Part shown: positions 34,012 through 43,398 of the stretch, piece after piece
How positions within the stretch are numbered: the first letter of the stretch is position 1
Layout: every line of letters begins with the position of its first letter
Source of the DNA: JASDSY01 sp041441465
GTDB lineage: Bacteria; Muiribacteriota; UBA9980
Assembly: GCA_041441465.1 (NCBI GenBank)
Contig: JASDSY010000024.1
Location: 62,001 to 126,000 of the forward strand
DNA: 64,000 nucleotides
Direction of reading: 5' to 3'
The notes under the pieces: generated by a model
What the model was told of the DNA's origin: nothing
The model's input: only the letters and a program-made list of their open reading frames with translations
Database searches by the model: none
Program-made: the position numbers and the translations under genes

Positions 34012-35265
34012 TTACAAATATGCGTTAAAAATTCTCTTTAAGTCTTCGGCTGTGGTAATATCATTTTTGTAGTCTATTACCGATACCACGATTTTTTTGT
34101 TTTCATTTTCTTCGAGATGCCATTTATTTTTGGTATTTTCGGCACCGGAAAACTCGTCGTTTTTAGGATATAAAACTACTACCGTGTCAACGTCATCATA
34201 TCTGGTTAAATAAGCGTACATTTGAAATAAATCTTCCCTGACCACAAAAAAATTATTGTCCTGCTTTTTCCATTTTGTATCTATAATCATTTTTATTTTA
34301 TTGTTTTTATTTATGATGATATCGGGTATTAAAGGATAAAAGTCCCTGTTTGAATATGAACTAACCAGTAATTTTTTATAACTTTTTTGAAGCTGGACAT
34401 TTTCATGTAATATGTCCTTACAAATTTTTCCAATGTATTTTTCAAAAAGTTCATTCATTTGAAATAATATTCCAATGTTTTCTTCTTTTGAATTACCGCC
34501 GATTACTGAATTGGAATTAAAAAGCTGTTTGGCCAGGATGAAACTTTTGTGGAATCTGCAATTAAGCCTGTCAAATTTAACATGATTTAACATAAATTTT
34601 GTTAATTGGATATCGGACACATCGCAAAAATTTATAAGACAAAACCTTAAATTATCAAGAGTTTTTATTTTTTTTACCTTGAATAAAAGTAATTTTGTGA
34701 TTGCTTTTAAAATTTGGTTTAAAAAATTATCCGGAATAAAATCGTCATACTTACAGTAAGCGTGAGGTTTCTTTTTTATAATATTTTGAATTTGATTTTT
34801 AACATCGAGCTTGCCTTTTAAAATATTTAAATTTTCTTCCCGATGGATATAATTTGAGTATATTCCCTTTTGCAATTCATCTTTGAGAGTTTTAGAAAAA
34901 ATATAAGCGTATATTTCGATCAGGTTATCATTTTCTAATTTTAAATTTACAATATCGGAGTGGCTTATATCAAGATAACCTGTCTTTTTGAGCATATTAA
35001 CTATAACTTTGCGGTTGCTTTCAATTGACTCCATATAAAGTTTTGGGACGATCTCGATTGAAACATTTGATAATTGTACAAATCCGGCGCAATTTACGAA
35101 TTTTAATTCTCCGGAACCCCATTTTATATTATTTTTTAACTTGTTTTTGGAAAAATAAGATCGTAATTCCGATAATTCAAGTGAATTTAAAAAATTATGC
35201 TCATTCTCTTTCGATGGTGAAAAGCATATTTTGTCGTAACTTTCTCTTACTATAATTTGTTTCAT
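34012..35265 (-). CDS. mcrC: McrC-like nuclease subunit of a McrBC type IV restriction system
   Basis: 417 aa. An N-terminal McrC domain (WGSGELKFVNCAGFVQL) leads to a C-terminal PD-(D/E)XK nuclease core with YPLIPDIIINKNN and IIDTKWKK providing the catalytic acids and Lys. McrC binds McrB, stimulates its GTPase and cuts modified DNA after translocation. The gene starts 10 bp after mcrB stops, so it is in one operon with it. The genes are markedly AT-rich compared with flanking metabolic genes, in keeping with horizontal gain, though no integrase or direct repeats are visible. Confidence 0.93.
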   Translation of the reverse strand: MKQIIVRESYDKICFSPSKENEHNFLNSLELSELRSYFSKNKLKNNIKWGSGELKFVNCAGFVQLSNVSIEIVPKLYMESIESNRKVIVNMLKKTGYLDISHSDIVNLKLENDNLIEIYAYIFSKTLKDELQKGIYSNYIHREENLNILKGKLDVKNQIQNIIKKKPHAYCKYDDFIPDNFLNQILKAITKLLLFKVKKIKTLDNLRFCLINFCDVSDIQLTKFMLNHVKFDRLNCRFHKSFILAKQLFNSNSVIGGNSKEENIGILFQMNELFEKYIGKICKDILHENVQLQKSYKKLLVSSYSNRDFYPLIPDIIINKNNKIKMIIDTKWKKQDNNFFVVREDLFQMYAYLTRYDDVDTVVVLYPKNDEFSGAENTKNKWHLEENENKKIVVSVIDYKNDITTAEDLKRIFNAYL

Positions 35266-35275
35266 AATGACGCGC

Positions 35276-36805
35276 CTATATTATATTACTTAAAGCTTCG
35301 ACAGACGGATGCGATGTTATAGCGTAGCTGTATTTTTTGTTTTCTGAATATTCATCATAACCCGGCCAATTTTTTTTGAATATGTTATCCGGCTTGAGCT
35401 CATTTTTTTTGATAAACCATTTTGAATCTGTACCGCTTCCGCCAAGAATTTTTTCTATTTTATCCCAGTCGTCATAAAAATATTCCTGAAGCAGCGGTAT
35501 AATTTTATCTTTTATTACATTTAATAATTCTTCAGTATTTTTAATATTCATAAAATAAGAATGTCCTATTTTATGGTCGCGGTCGTATAAATATTCTATT
35601 CTTTTATTAATGGTGTTAAATATTTCTCTTAATTTGATTCCTTCGATTTCATCTGCTATAGTGGAATCGTCAGGCATAAATTCCTTGAAACTGAACCTTC
35701 TTCTAATGGCGGTATCGAGTAATGCAATAGACCTGTCTGCGGTATTCATTGTGCCGATAATATATAAATTTTTTGGAATATTAAATTTTTCACAGGAATA
35801 TGGCAATGATACGGTTATTTCGTTTATATTTCCAGCTCTTTTATCTTCCTCTATCAGCGTGATCAATTCGCCGAATATTTTTGAAATGTTGCCGCGGTTT
35901 ATTTCATCGATGATTATCACATAGTTTTTGTTTTTATTATCGGCGGCATTTTTGCATATGGTTTTTAATATTCCGTCTTTTGGTTCGAAATTTCCATTTT
36001 TATCTGATTTTAAGCCTTCTATAAATTCCTCATAACTAAATGATTGGTGAAATGTTGTAAAAACAATTTGCCCTTCATCAATTAAGTTTTTAAATTTTAA
36101 AGTTATTTCTTCTCTGTTATTTTTAAAGTTATTATATTCTAAAAAGTTAGTAATTTTAACGGCTTCGTTAATTACATTATATGTTTTGCCTGTTCCGGGC
36201 GGGCCGTAAAATATTTGGTTTAATGGAATGTTTTCGTTCATGTTATCCTCGTTGATATCAGTATTATAATTGGAACTATCCGCTATCAGGTAAGTTTCGT
36301 AACGGCTGATTTCCGCTTCGTTTATTTTTTCAGTGATATATGGCAGGTTCTCACCGCTATTAACTTTATATATGTGATTTAAAAAAAGTAAAAGTTCTTT
36401 TTGGCAAGGTGTAATATATCCGTTTTGATACCAGTTTAAGTCTTTGGTATAAAAATTTCCTGTCTTTCTTATTTTTAACAGGTAATTTTTGAATTTTTCC
36501 ATTGATTCTTTTATATATATTTCTTTACGGAATTTTATTATTTTTTCTAATTCGACCTTATAACGTGCGTCGTTATATGGGCCATATTTTTCACATGTTT
36601 TTGATACTTTGGAAATTGCAATAAGTTTATAGTCTGTTCTTTTATTGATAAATTCTGTCACGCAATGTAAAATAATATCATCTTTTTTTAACTCGAACAT
36701 TATTTTTCGGTTATCGTCAGCGGGAGTATCTAATTGTTTTAAAAAAGTATTATTTTCAAGGTCACTTACTTTTTCAATCCATGCAAAAGTTGAATCGGTG
36801 TTCAA
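35276..36805 (-). CDS. mcrB: McrB-like AAA+ GTPase with N-terminal EVE-like reader domain
   Basis: 509 aa from a TTG start at 36805, supported by AAGAAGG about 9 bases upstream. Residues 1-120 resemble an EVE (modified-base reader) domain: FAWIEKVSD, KKDDIILHC, LIAISKVSKTC and YKVELEKIIKF. The AAA+ motor has Walker A FYGPPGTGKTYNV, Walker B IIDEINRGNISKIFGELI, and the McrB hallmark GTMNTADRSIALLDTAIRRRF. The complex restricts DNA carrying modified cytosines. The reader domain differs from the DUF3578 domain of E. coli McrB, so the modification recognised may also differ. Confidence 0.92.
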   Translation of the reverse strand: MNTDSTFAWIEKVSDLENNTFLKQLDTPADDNRKIMFELKKDDIILHCVTEFINKRTDYKLIAISKVSKTCEKYGPYNDARYKVELEKIIKFRKEIYIKESMEKFKNYLLKIRKTGNFYTKDLNWYQNGYITPCQKELLLFLNHIYKVNSGENLPYITEKINEAEISRYETYLIADSSNYNTDINEDNMNENIPLNQIFYGPPGTGKTYNVINEAVKITNFLEYNNFKNNREEITLKFKNLIDEGQIVFTTFHQSFSYEEFIEGLKSDKNGNFEPKDGILKTICKNAADNKNKNYVIIIDEINRGNISKIFGELITLIEEDKRAGNINEITVSLPYSCEKFNIPKNLYIIGTMNTADRSIALLDTAIRRRFSFKEFMPDDSTIADEIEGIKLREIFNTINKRIEYLYDRDHKIGHSYFMNIKNTEELLNVIKDKIIPLLQEYFYDDWDKIEKILGGSGTDSKWFIKKNELKPDNIFKKNWPGYDEYSENKKYSYAITSHPSVEALSNII

Positions 36806-36924
36806 TTTTAATACCTTCTTTTTATGATTAATCAGGATGTCTGGAATTGGATTTTAGCAAATAATCATGTATATGTCAAACTAGAAATATGTTAATAATC
36901 AAATTTCTTTTGAAATTAAATATT

Positions 36925-36953
36925 TTGACAATATATTTTTAAAATGATATATT
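36925..36953 (+). promoter_or_regulatory. Promoter-like sequence upstream of tag
   Basis: TTGACA (36925-36930), 17-bp spacer, TATATT (36948-36953). The tag start codon lies about 170 bases downstream, so the leader would be long. The rest of the 36806-37122 spacer is AT-rich with no gene seen. Confidence 0.5.
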
Positions 36954-37122
36954 AACATGAATACTTTTTTTGAAAAGCTCTTGTTGCCTGGATATTTTGA
37001 ACCATATTATATGCAAATGCAGATTATATTTTATTGTTGATGATAGCAAATGTTCCCATACTAAAAGACTTTTCTGAAATTTTAATATTAACTGAAAAAA
37101 ATGTTTTAAAAAAGGCGGATAT

Positions 37123-37695
37123 ATGAAAAAGGAATTAACGAGGTGTCCATGGTGCCTTTCTTGCGATATATACACGGATTATCATGACCGCGAATGGGGC
37201 GTGCCTGTCCACGACGACAGGATTCATTTCGAGTTTTTAGTACTCGAGTCGGCGCAGGCCGGGTTGAGCTGGCTTACAGTTTTAAAAAAACGCGAAAATT
37301 ATAGGAAGGCATATATGAATTTCGACCCGAAAAAAGTGGCGAAATTTGACGCTGAAAAAATTGGACAGCTGATGCAAAATGAAGGATTGATAAGAAATCT
37401 CAAAAAAATCGAGGCGTCGATAAATAACGCTGCGCGTTTTCTCGAAATACAAAAGGAATTCGGTTCTTTTGATAAATATATATGGGGCTTTACCGGTTAT
37501 AAGCAGGTAGTCAACAAATGGAAGGCGCTCGGCGAACTGCCAGCAAAAACGCCTCTTTCTGACGAAGTGAGCAAGGATATGAAAAAACGCGGCTTTAAAT
37601 TTCTCGGCTCGACTGTAATGTATGCGCACCTCCAGGCTGTGGGTGTGGTTAACGACCATTTAATCGATTGTTTCAGATATTCTGAATCGCGTTGA
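37123..37695 (+). CDS. tag: DNA-3-methyladenine glycosylase I
   Basis: 190 aa, the expected size. It excises 3-methyladenine from alkylated DNA. Family markers: RCPWC near the N-terminus (zinc ligand), YHDREWGVPVHDD, ESAQAGLSWLTVLKKRENYR and the C-terminal TVMYAHLQAVGVVNDH, followed by CFRY with the last zinc ligands. GGCGG precedes the ATG. It forms a repair and defence neighbourhood with mcrBC on one side and two nuclease-domain genes on the other. Confidence 0.95.
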   Translation: MKKELTRCPWCLSCDIYTDYHDREWGVPVHDDRIHFEFLVLESAQAGLSWLTVLKKRENYRKAYMNFDPKKVAKFDAEKIGQLMQNEGLIRNLKKIEASINNAARFLEIQKEFGSFDKYIWGFTGYKQVVNKWKALGELPAKTPLSDEVSKDMKKRGFKFLGSTVMYAHLQAVGVVNDHLIDCFRYSESR

Positions 37696-37920
37696 TTGAA
37701 CTTTTCCATACTATTGAAAAAAGTTTGAAAATCATAAATTAGAAAAATTGAATATTTTATAGTTATTACAAATATGAAATTAAAAATGGTAAGCAATTTC
37801 TATTGTTTACAGACTTTTGTTAATCTGTAAAACCTGCCGGCTTGAATTTGTAAGGGTAATATTGTATAATACCGTCTTAATAAAAGGCAAAATAGGACAC
37901 AAAGCGTACGGAGTGATAAT

Positions 37921-39465
37921 ATGAGATTTTTTAATAATGCCGGGCCTATAAAACTCGATATTCATTATAATATTGATCCGCTCGAACGAATAAACAAGAA
38001 AGAAATATTGTCGTTAATTGAAACCCAAAAATATTTCATATTGCACGCTCCGAGGCAGACCGGAAAAACAAGCGGATTATTGGCGCTTCGTGATTATTTG
38101 AACGCGGAAGGCAGATATTATTGCGTTTATGTCAATGTTGAAGACGCGCAGGCCGCGCGTGAAAATGTAGAAATGGCAATGCAGGCCATAATTTATTCTT
38201 TATCTTTAAGGATAGACGAATCGTACGGAAAATTATATGAAGCGTTTCATAATGTAATGGAAAAATGCCTTAAAATGACACCTTATTCGGCGTTAAATTT
38301 TTTGCTTGATTATCTTTGTAAAAATTCAGATAAACCTTTAGTTTTACTTATTGATGAAATAGATTCACTTATAGGTGATACTTTAATTTCGGTTCTACGG
38401 CAGTTAAGATCGGGCTATGATAAAAGGCCGAAAGCCTTTCCTCAGACAATAATGCTTTGCGGCATTCGCGACGTGCGTGATTACCGGATCAATTCAAGCG
38501 CGGAAAAGCAGATAATAACAGGCGGCAGCGCGTTTAATATTAAATCTGAATCTTTAAGGCTTGGCGATTTTACTTATGAAGAAGTAAAGCAGCTTTATCT
38601 TCAGCATACCGCCGAAACAGGCCAGAAATTCGAAGACGATATATGGGACTATGTCTGGTTCCTGACTGAAGGCCAGCCGTGGATCGTCAATACCCTTGCT
38701 TATGAGGCATGTTTTAAAATTGAAAAAGACCGTACGAAGCCGATTACAAAAGCGATTATTGAAAAGGCTAAAGAAAACATAATTATCGATAGAATGACGC
38801 ATATTGACATATTAATCGATAAATTGCGCGAAGAACGCGTGCGGCGGGTAATTGAACCAATATTATCAAGCGTTGAGGATATAAATTTTAACGAAGCCGA
38901 TATTTCTTATGTAATCGACCTTGGGCTTATAAAGGGCAATGTTAAAAATTACCGGATATCAAACGGCATTTATAAGGAAGTAATTCCGCGCGAACTTGTA
39001 TATGCGACGCAAAGAGGTATTACTCACGATACTTTGTGGTATGTCGAAAACGGCAAATTAAAATTAACGAAACTTTTAACTAATTTCCAGCAGTTTTTCC
39101 GTGAAAACTCTGAAGTGTGGCTTGAACGGTTCGATTACAAAGAGGCCGGCCCGCATTTATTGCTGATGGCGTTTTTGCAGCGTATAATTAACGGCGGCGG
39201 CCGGATATTCCGCGAATACGGCCTTGGCAGAAAGCGAATTGATTTATTAATTGAATATGGCGGCGAAAAGCTCGCGATAGAAACTAAAATTTACCGTAAT
39301 GAAAAAACAAAAACCGACGGGCTTACGCAATTGCGTGAATATATGGATATGACCGGCGCAAAAGAAGGGCATCTGGTGATTTTCAACCGCGACGCTAAAA
39401 TTGATTGGGAAACTAAAATATATAATGAAAAGATAGACGGTAAAATAACAATTTGGGGAATATAA
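37921..39465 (+). CDS. AAA ATPase fused to a PD-(D/E)XK nuclease-like domain
   Basis: 514 aa. The N-terminal ATPase has Walker A LHAPRQTGKTSGLL and Walker B LVLLIDEIDSL, then a sensor-like region MLCGIRDVRDYR. The C-terminal about 110 residues carry RIDLLIEYGGEKLAIETKIY, the D...ExK signature of PD-(D/E)XK nucleases. This architecture belongs to a widespread AAA-ATPase family in prokaryotes whose function is unclear; defence or mobile-DNA links have been suggested for related families. GGAGTG precedes the start. The next gene (GIY-YIG) begins 2 bp after its stop. Confidence 0.83.
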   Translation: MRFFNNAGPIKLDIHYNIDPLERINKKEILSLIETQKYFILHAPRQTGKTSGLLALRDYLNAEGRYYCVYVNVEDAQAARENVEMAMQAIIYSLSLRIDESYGKLYEAFHNVMEKCLKMTPYSALNFLLDYLCKNSDKPLVLLIDEIDSLIGDTLISVLRQLRSGYDKRPKAFPQTIMLCGIRDVRDYRINSSAEKQIITGGSAFNIKSESLRLGDFTYEEVKQLYLQHTAETGQKFEDDIWDYVWFLTEGQPWIVNTLAYEACFKIEKDRTKPITKAIIEKAKENIIIDRMTHIDILIDKLREERVRRVIEPILSSVEDINFNEADISYVIDLGLIKGNVKNYRISNGIYKEVIPRELVYATQRGITHDTLWYVENGKLKLTKLLTNFQQFFRENSEVWLERFDYKEAGPHLLLMAFLQRIINGGGRIFREYGLGRKRIDLLIEYGGEKLAIETKIYRNEKTKTDGLTQLREYMDMTGAKEGHLVIFNRDAKIDWETKIYNEKIDGKITIWGI

Positions 39466-39467
39466 AA

Positions 39468-39812
39468 TTGGGTGAACTAAAATCATATTTTGTTTATATT
39501 CTTGAATGTGAGAATGGCAATTACTATACTGGCTATACGAATGACATTGCGAAGCGGTTTAAAACGCATAGTGAAGGTAAAAAACAGGGCGCTAAATTCA
39601 CCAGAAGCTTCAAGCCGAAAAAAATAGCGGCTTGCTGGCAAATTGCCGGCGAGAAAAACGTCGCGATGAAGGTTGAGTATTTTATAAAAAAACATACGCG
39701 CGCCGATAAGCAAATTTTTATAAAATTTCCGGAAACTTTGAAAGACCATTTTTGCGCTAAATTAGACGCTCCGGCGGAAATAACGGTTTATAAATTTGAT
39801 ATTTCGGAATAG
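39468..39812 (+). CDS. GIY-YIG endonuclease-domain protein (YhbQ/UPF0213-like)
   Basis: 114 aa from the TTG at 39468, with GGGGAA about 7 bases upstream; another in-frame TTG at 39453 overlaps the previous gene. The domain is complete: FVYILECENGNYYTGYTND (the GIY...YIG strands in modified form), RFKTHSEGKK, KFTRSF, then MKVEYFIKKHTRADK containing the metal-binding Glu. It is a small single-domain nuclease-like protein. Coupling to the ATPase-nuclease gene suggests a shared function in DNA processing. The last 20 residues are unlike the family. Confidence 0.85.
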   Translation: MGELKSYFVYILECENGNYYTGYTNDIAKRFKTHSEGKKQGAKFTRSFKPKKIAACWQIAGEKNVAMKVEYFIKKHTRADKQIFIKFPETLKDHFCAKLDAPAEITVYKFDISE

Positions 39813-39974
39813 TGAATGATTATTCGGCATGTTGTTTCAAGTATTTCGAATCGCATTGACGGGATTTTTTTGAGTAACCGGAAAAAGTTAAAAAATCATA
39901 AATACAAAAAGAATATATAAAAAATAACATAAAATATTGAAATTAAAAGAATTATAATAATTAAGCATTAAAAT

Positions 39975-40016
39975 AAGGGCTGTTCCGAGGTTGAAATTTT
40001 CGGACAGCCCTTGTTT
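39975..40016. terminator. Terminator (GGGCTGT type) after the GIY-YIG gene
   Basis: AAGGGCTGTTCCGA pairs with TCGGACAGCCCTT (one bulged T), followed by GTTTTAATTT. It may also serve the small leftward ORF that ends at 40032. Confidence 0.85.
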
Positions 40017-40031
40017 TAATTTAAAAGTATT

Positions 40032-40172
40032 TTAATTATCAAGCAGTTTCAGTAGAATCGAGCAGGCTGTGTCAGCCCTGTAATTAGCGCCGGCGCCCAT
40101 ATCTACTGAATTTTGATCCGTTGACTTATATGTTCCGGATTGATCCTTATTTTCTTTTGCGGTATTTGTCAT
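40032..40172 (-). CDS. Possible 46-aa protein
   Basis: The ATG at 40172 has a good AGGGGAATA ribosome-site context, and the frame runs 46 codons (MTNTAKENKDQSGTYKST..., ending SILLKLLDN). The product is hydrophilic with a short hydrophobic end. It lies between a terminator and the sensor-kinase gene. I recognise no family, and only the ribosome site supports it. Confidence 0.35.
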   Translation of the reverse strand: MTNTAKENKDQSGTYKSTDQNSVDMGAGANYRADTACSILLKLLDN

Positions 40173-40324
40173 TATTCCCCTGTTTTTTACTATTGGGTTT
40201 AATCGAGCGGTTGATATCATCGATGTTATTTCGTTAATGTTTGCGCCGGTGAAATTTTAACATAAATATGCATGTTAATTCAATAGTTTTTCAGAATAAA
40301 ACCGCTTCGAAATGATTGATTTTA

Positions 40325-42451
40325 TTATTTCAATGCGGCCGGCAATTCTACGAAAAAAGTGCAGCCGTTATTTTTTTCTGATTTTAAATATATTTTCCCC
40401 TTATGTTTTTCTATGATTTGCTTTGTGAGTGTGAGACCGAGCCCGTCGCCGGGGACCGGGCCGTTAGGGTCGAGCCTGTGGAACATCTTCCATATAAACG
40501 GTTGAAGTTCAGGTTCTATGCCTATTCCGTTGTCGGATATAACATACGTGACTTTGTCGTTGCTGATATTACCGCTGATTTTTAAAATCAGCTGCCGTTC
40601 CGGAGAATTATATTTCAGTGAATTATCGATAAGATTCGCAAATGCCTGTGTCAGTTGATTAAAATCCCCGTGGCATGGCGGCAGAGTTCCAATTTCAATA
40701 ACCGCTTTTGTTTTTTCGATTTGAAATGCTATTGTTGAAAAAATGCTTTCAAATAAATTTTTCATGTCGATTATTTTATAATCCATATTTATCCGGTTAG
40801 TTTTTGAATATTGTAGAATTCCGTTGATCAGAGCCCACATTTTTATTGTGCTGGATTGTATAAATCCAAGCTGCTTGCTGAAATTATTATTTAAGATGAC
40901 ATTTAAATCACTAATTTTCTGTTCGCAGCTTTTATCGCTTTTAAGTATTTCATTCATTTTGCCGCAGTTTTTCTCAAGCAGCTGGCTGAATCCCTGTATA
41001 TTTACCAGCGGCGCTCTCAGATCGTGGGACGTTATATAAACCATATTTTCAAGTTCCTTATTTTTGGCCGCCAGTTCTGATACAAGCGCTTCACGTTCGA
41101 TTTGAGCTTCTTTAAGCCCTGTTATGTCGGTTATTGTTACGTAAAATTGATATGGAATTTTTTCATCGTCTAAAAATTGCGGGGTTGCACTTATTGAACA
41201 CCATATGTATTTTTGATTTTTTTTGTTTGTAATTCCTATTATGCGGTTAGAAATAGATGTTTTTGTTTTAATGCAGCTGGCTAAAGGAAGATTGTCGGGA
41301 TCAATTTTTTTCCCTGATTCGTCGATTGCGTTGAATTCTAATTCAGAAAGTGATTTATTAAGAAGTTCATCTTTGGCGCAGCCTAAAATCTCACACGCTG
41401 AATCATTTAAAGAAGTGATAACCGAATTCAGATCGTGATAGATGACGCCTTGTGCCATTGTCTCAAATAGTGTCCTGTATTTTTGTTCGCTGAATTTAAG
41501 TTCATTTAAAGTTTTCATGAGTTCGGCCGTTTTTTGCCTTACTTTGCGGTGCAGAAGATAATTCCATAAGCTCAGGATAATTATAAGCGCCGCAAGAATT
41601 AAAGCCGCGGTTTTTAAAATATTTAAAATTAAATAATCTGCGGCGTATGATCGGCCATACCATTTTTCATCTATTTCAGCGTACTCTTTTTTTGATATAA
41701 CGGCGAATCCGGCTTCTATAAAATTTAAAAGTTCAGTATTGCCTTTTTTTACGGCCCGGTGGAATGCCCCTTCGTATAACGGGTTTGAAGTTTTAAATTC
41801 TTCCTGTATTCCGTTTTTATACAAAAAATAAAGTGCCGGCGGTTTATCGACTATGAAAATGACGGTTTTCTTTTCGCCGGCCGCTTTTATTATTTCCTCG
41901 TAACTTTTAAATTTTATAAGTTGCGTGATGCCTTTTGACATTAAAATATTTATCGCGTTGTCGCCTTCTTTGACTGCTACCGCAAATCCATGCAGCGACT
42001 CGGCGTTTGTTATGCCTGAAATATTTTTATGGAAAAATATGGGCACTTCGATCTTTACATACGGCTTTGTATAATCAAATATTTTTGAGCGTTCTGAATT
42101 GAAAAAAATGGTGTCTATGATGTCAAAGCCGCCGGCTTGCATTTGGTCAAGCGCGTCATTCCAGTTCATTGCCGATATTTCGATTTTAACGCCGGTTTTT
42201 TCTTCGAATAATTTCCATTGGTCGACAAGAATGCCCTGGTAATTTTTATTTCCGTCAAGGAAAATAAACGGCGGATAATTGTTATCCATGACGATTTTAA
42301 GTGGCCGGCCATTCAGAAATGCCGGCGGAACTATGTGAGGGGTTTGATTGCTGTAAAGGTAATAAAACAAGAAAAATATAGCGGCGAATATAGATGCTGC
42401 CGCGTAATAAAATTTATTGTCGATTTTTAAGTTATGCCTGATAATGAACAT
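40325..42451 (-). CDS. Sensor histidine kinase with periplasmic SBP (family 3) and PAS domains
   Basis: 708 aa. TM1 (about 14-32) is followed by a periplasmic solute-binding domain of family 3 (about 50-265; PLKIVMDNNYPPFIFLD, GFDIIDTIFFNSERSKIFDYT). TM2 (about 278-297) leads to a PAS domain (about 325-450), then the HisKA H-box YITSHDLRAPLVNIQGFSQLL. The ATPase domain has N-box NLIDNSLKY, G1 SDNGIGIEP and G2 GDGLGLTLTKQI. It senses a small periplasmic solute, as in the BvgS/EvgS class, and phosphorylates a regulator. No receiver domain is attached and no response-regulator gene is adjacent. It diverges from the gene at 42582. Confidence 0.93.
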   Translation of the reverse strand: MFIIRHNLKIDNKFYYAAASIFAAIFFLFYYLYSNQTPHIVPPAFLNGRPLKIVMDNNYPPFIFLDGNKNYQGILVDQWKLFEEKTGVKIEISAMNWNDALDQMQAGGFDIIDTIFFNSERSKIFDYTKPYVKIEVPIFFHKNISGITNAESLHGFAVAVKEGDNAINILMSKGITQLIKFKSYEEIIKAAGEKKTVIFIVDKPPALYFLYKNGIQEEFKTSNPLYEGAFHRAVKKGNTELLNFIEAGFAVISKKEYAEIDEKWYGRSYAADYLILNILKTAALILAALIIILSLWNYLLHRKVRQKTAELMKTLNELKFSEQKYRTLFETMAQGVIYHDLNSVITSLNDSACEILGCAKDELLNKSLSELEFNAIDESGKKIDPDNLPLASCIKTKTSISNRIIGITNKKNQKYIWCSISATPQFLDDEKIPYQFYVTITDITGLKEAQIEREALVSELAAKNKELENMVYITSHDLRAPLVNIQGFSQLLEKNCGKMNEILKSDKSCEQKISDLNVILNNNFSKQLGFIQSSTIKMWALINGILQYSKTNRINMDYKIIDMKNLFESIFSTIAFQIEKTKAVIEIGTLPPCHGDFNQLTQAFANLIDNSLKYNSPERQLILKISGNISNDKVTYVISDNGIGIEPELQPFIWKMFHRLDPNGPVPGDGLGLTLTKQIIEKHKGKIYLKSEKNNGCTFFVELPAALK

Positions 42452-42545
42452 AATTTATACCTGCAAGGAAATTCTTCCAGGCTAATCTTAACTTAAACAA
42501 GCTCGATTGTCAAGTGAAAATAGCTTTATAATTTGTATTAAAATA

Positions 42546-42574
42546 TTTACTTATGCGGATGTTAATGCTATAAT
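42546..42574 (+). promoter_or_regulatory. Promoter giving an apparently leaderless transcript
   Basis: TATAAT (42569-42574) with TTTACT (42546-42551) 17 bp upstream. The expected start of transcription is within a base or so of the ATG at 42582, and no ribosome site is visible before that ATG. Confidence 0.5.
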
Positions 42575-42581
42575 TCAACCC

Positions 42582-43097
42582 ATGGATAAAATCGAAGCGA
42601 TTTTGGTAATAGAAGAGATAAAATCCGGAAAAGTATTCTATAAACCACTTCCTTTCAATGAAAACGGCAAAGGCGGGACTTTTATAAGTTACGATTCGGC
42701 GCGGGATATTTTTGTTGAGGAATATGTGAACGAATGTTATGAGGAACGCTGTCCGGGTGTCCATTTTTTCACTGAAAGAACTGCTGAACATATGATGAAT
42801 ATGCTGCTTAAGCAGGATTATACTGACAAACATTATTCGACGATGGGTTCGTTCGAAAAATATGATTTTATTGAAAAGAACGAGGTTGAAGCTTTCGCCA
42901 GGTGCGGCGGAGTCGATTGGAACTCGCTTCATCCAAATGATCAGGGTTATGCGAAATGTCCGAAATGTAAAACCATGGACGTCACCATAACTCATTACGA
43001 TTATTCGATAAATCCGGTTACCGGTGATCGCTATGTAAATATGCGCTTTGTTTGTAATAAATGCGGACACATGGAATCGGGCAGCTGGGACGAATAA
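42582..43097 (+). CDS. Zinc-ribbon protein of unknown function
   Basis: About 171 aa from the ATG at 42582; an upstream in-frame start at 42507 would extend into the promoter. The N-terminal 120 residues are acidic with no recognised fold. The C-terminus is a four-Cys zinc ribbon (CPKCKTMDVTI...FVCNKCGH) of the type found in nucleic-acid or protein-binding modules. Base composition matches the neighbours. The 301-bp spacer after it (43098-43398) shows no clear feature. Confidence 0.68.
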   Translation: MDKIEAILVIEEIKSGKVFYKPLPFNENGKGGTFISYDSARDIFVEEYVNECYEERCPGVHFFTERTAEHMMNMLLKQDYTDKHYSTMGSFEKYDFIEKNEVEAFARCGGVDWNSLHPNDQGYAKCPKCKTMDVTITHYDYSINPVTGDRYVNMRFVCNKCGHMESGSWDE

Positions 43098-43398
43098 TTT
43101 AACCGGCCTGGTTTAAAGAATTAATCAAAAACCTGGCTCCCGTGAAATGCCTTGTATATCAGAATAAGCCTTATTAAATTGAATCTGATAAGAGTTAATT
43201 TTTTAATTTAAAATATGGATTTTTTATTTAATTGTTAAGCAACACTATTTTTTCAGATTATCCGGTTGAAATTCCAAACTGATATATTTGAAATTCAGTT
43301 GAATATTATAAAAAAGTTATGTTAGTTTTTCAATACTTTTGATTATACGGAAATTGGACCTGGAAATAAAATAATGCTGAATTGGAGTATTTTAGTAT

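Noticed and set aside
37282..37796. Minus-strand frames opposite tag
   Set aside because: They overlap a well supported glycosylase gene and show no start context or domain.
34012..39812. Mobile island boundaries around the McrBC/nuclease block
   Set aside because: No integrase, transposase, tRNA target or direct repeats are visible, so transfer is only suggested by base composition.
39975..40172. The small leftward ORF as a toxin or antitoxin
   Set aside because: Only one small frame is present, with no partner gene and no known motif, so I list it as a possible gene without function.
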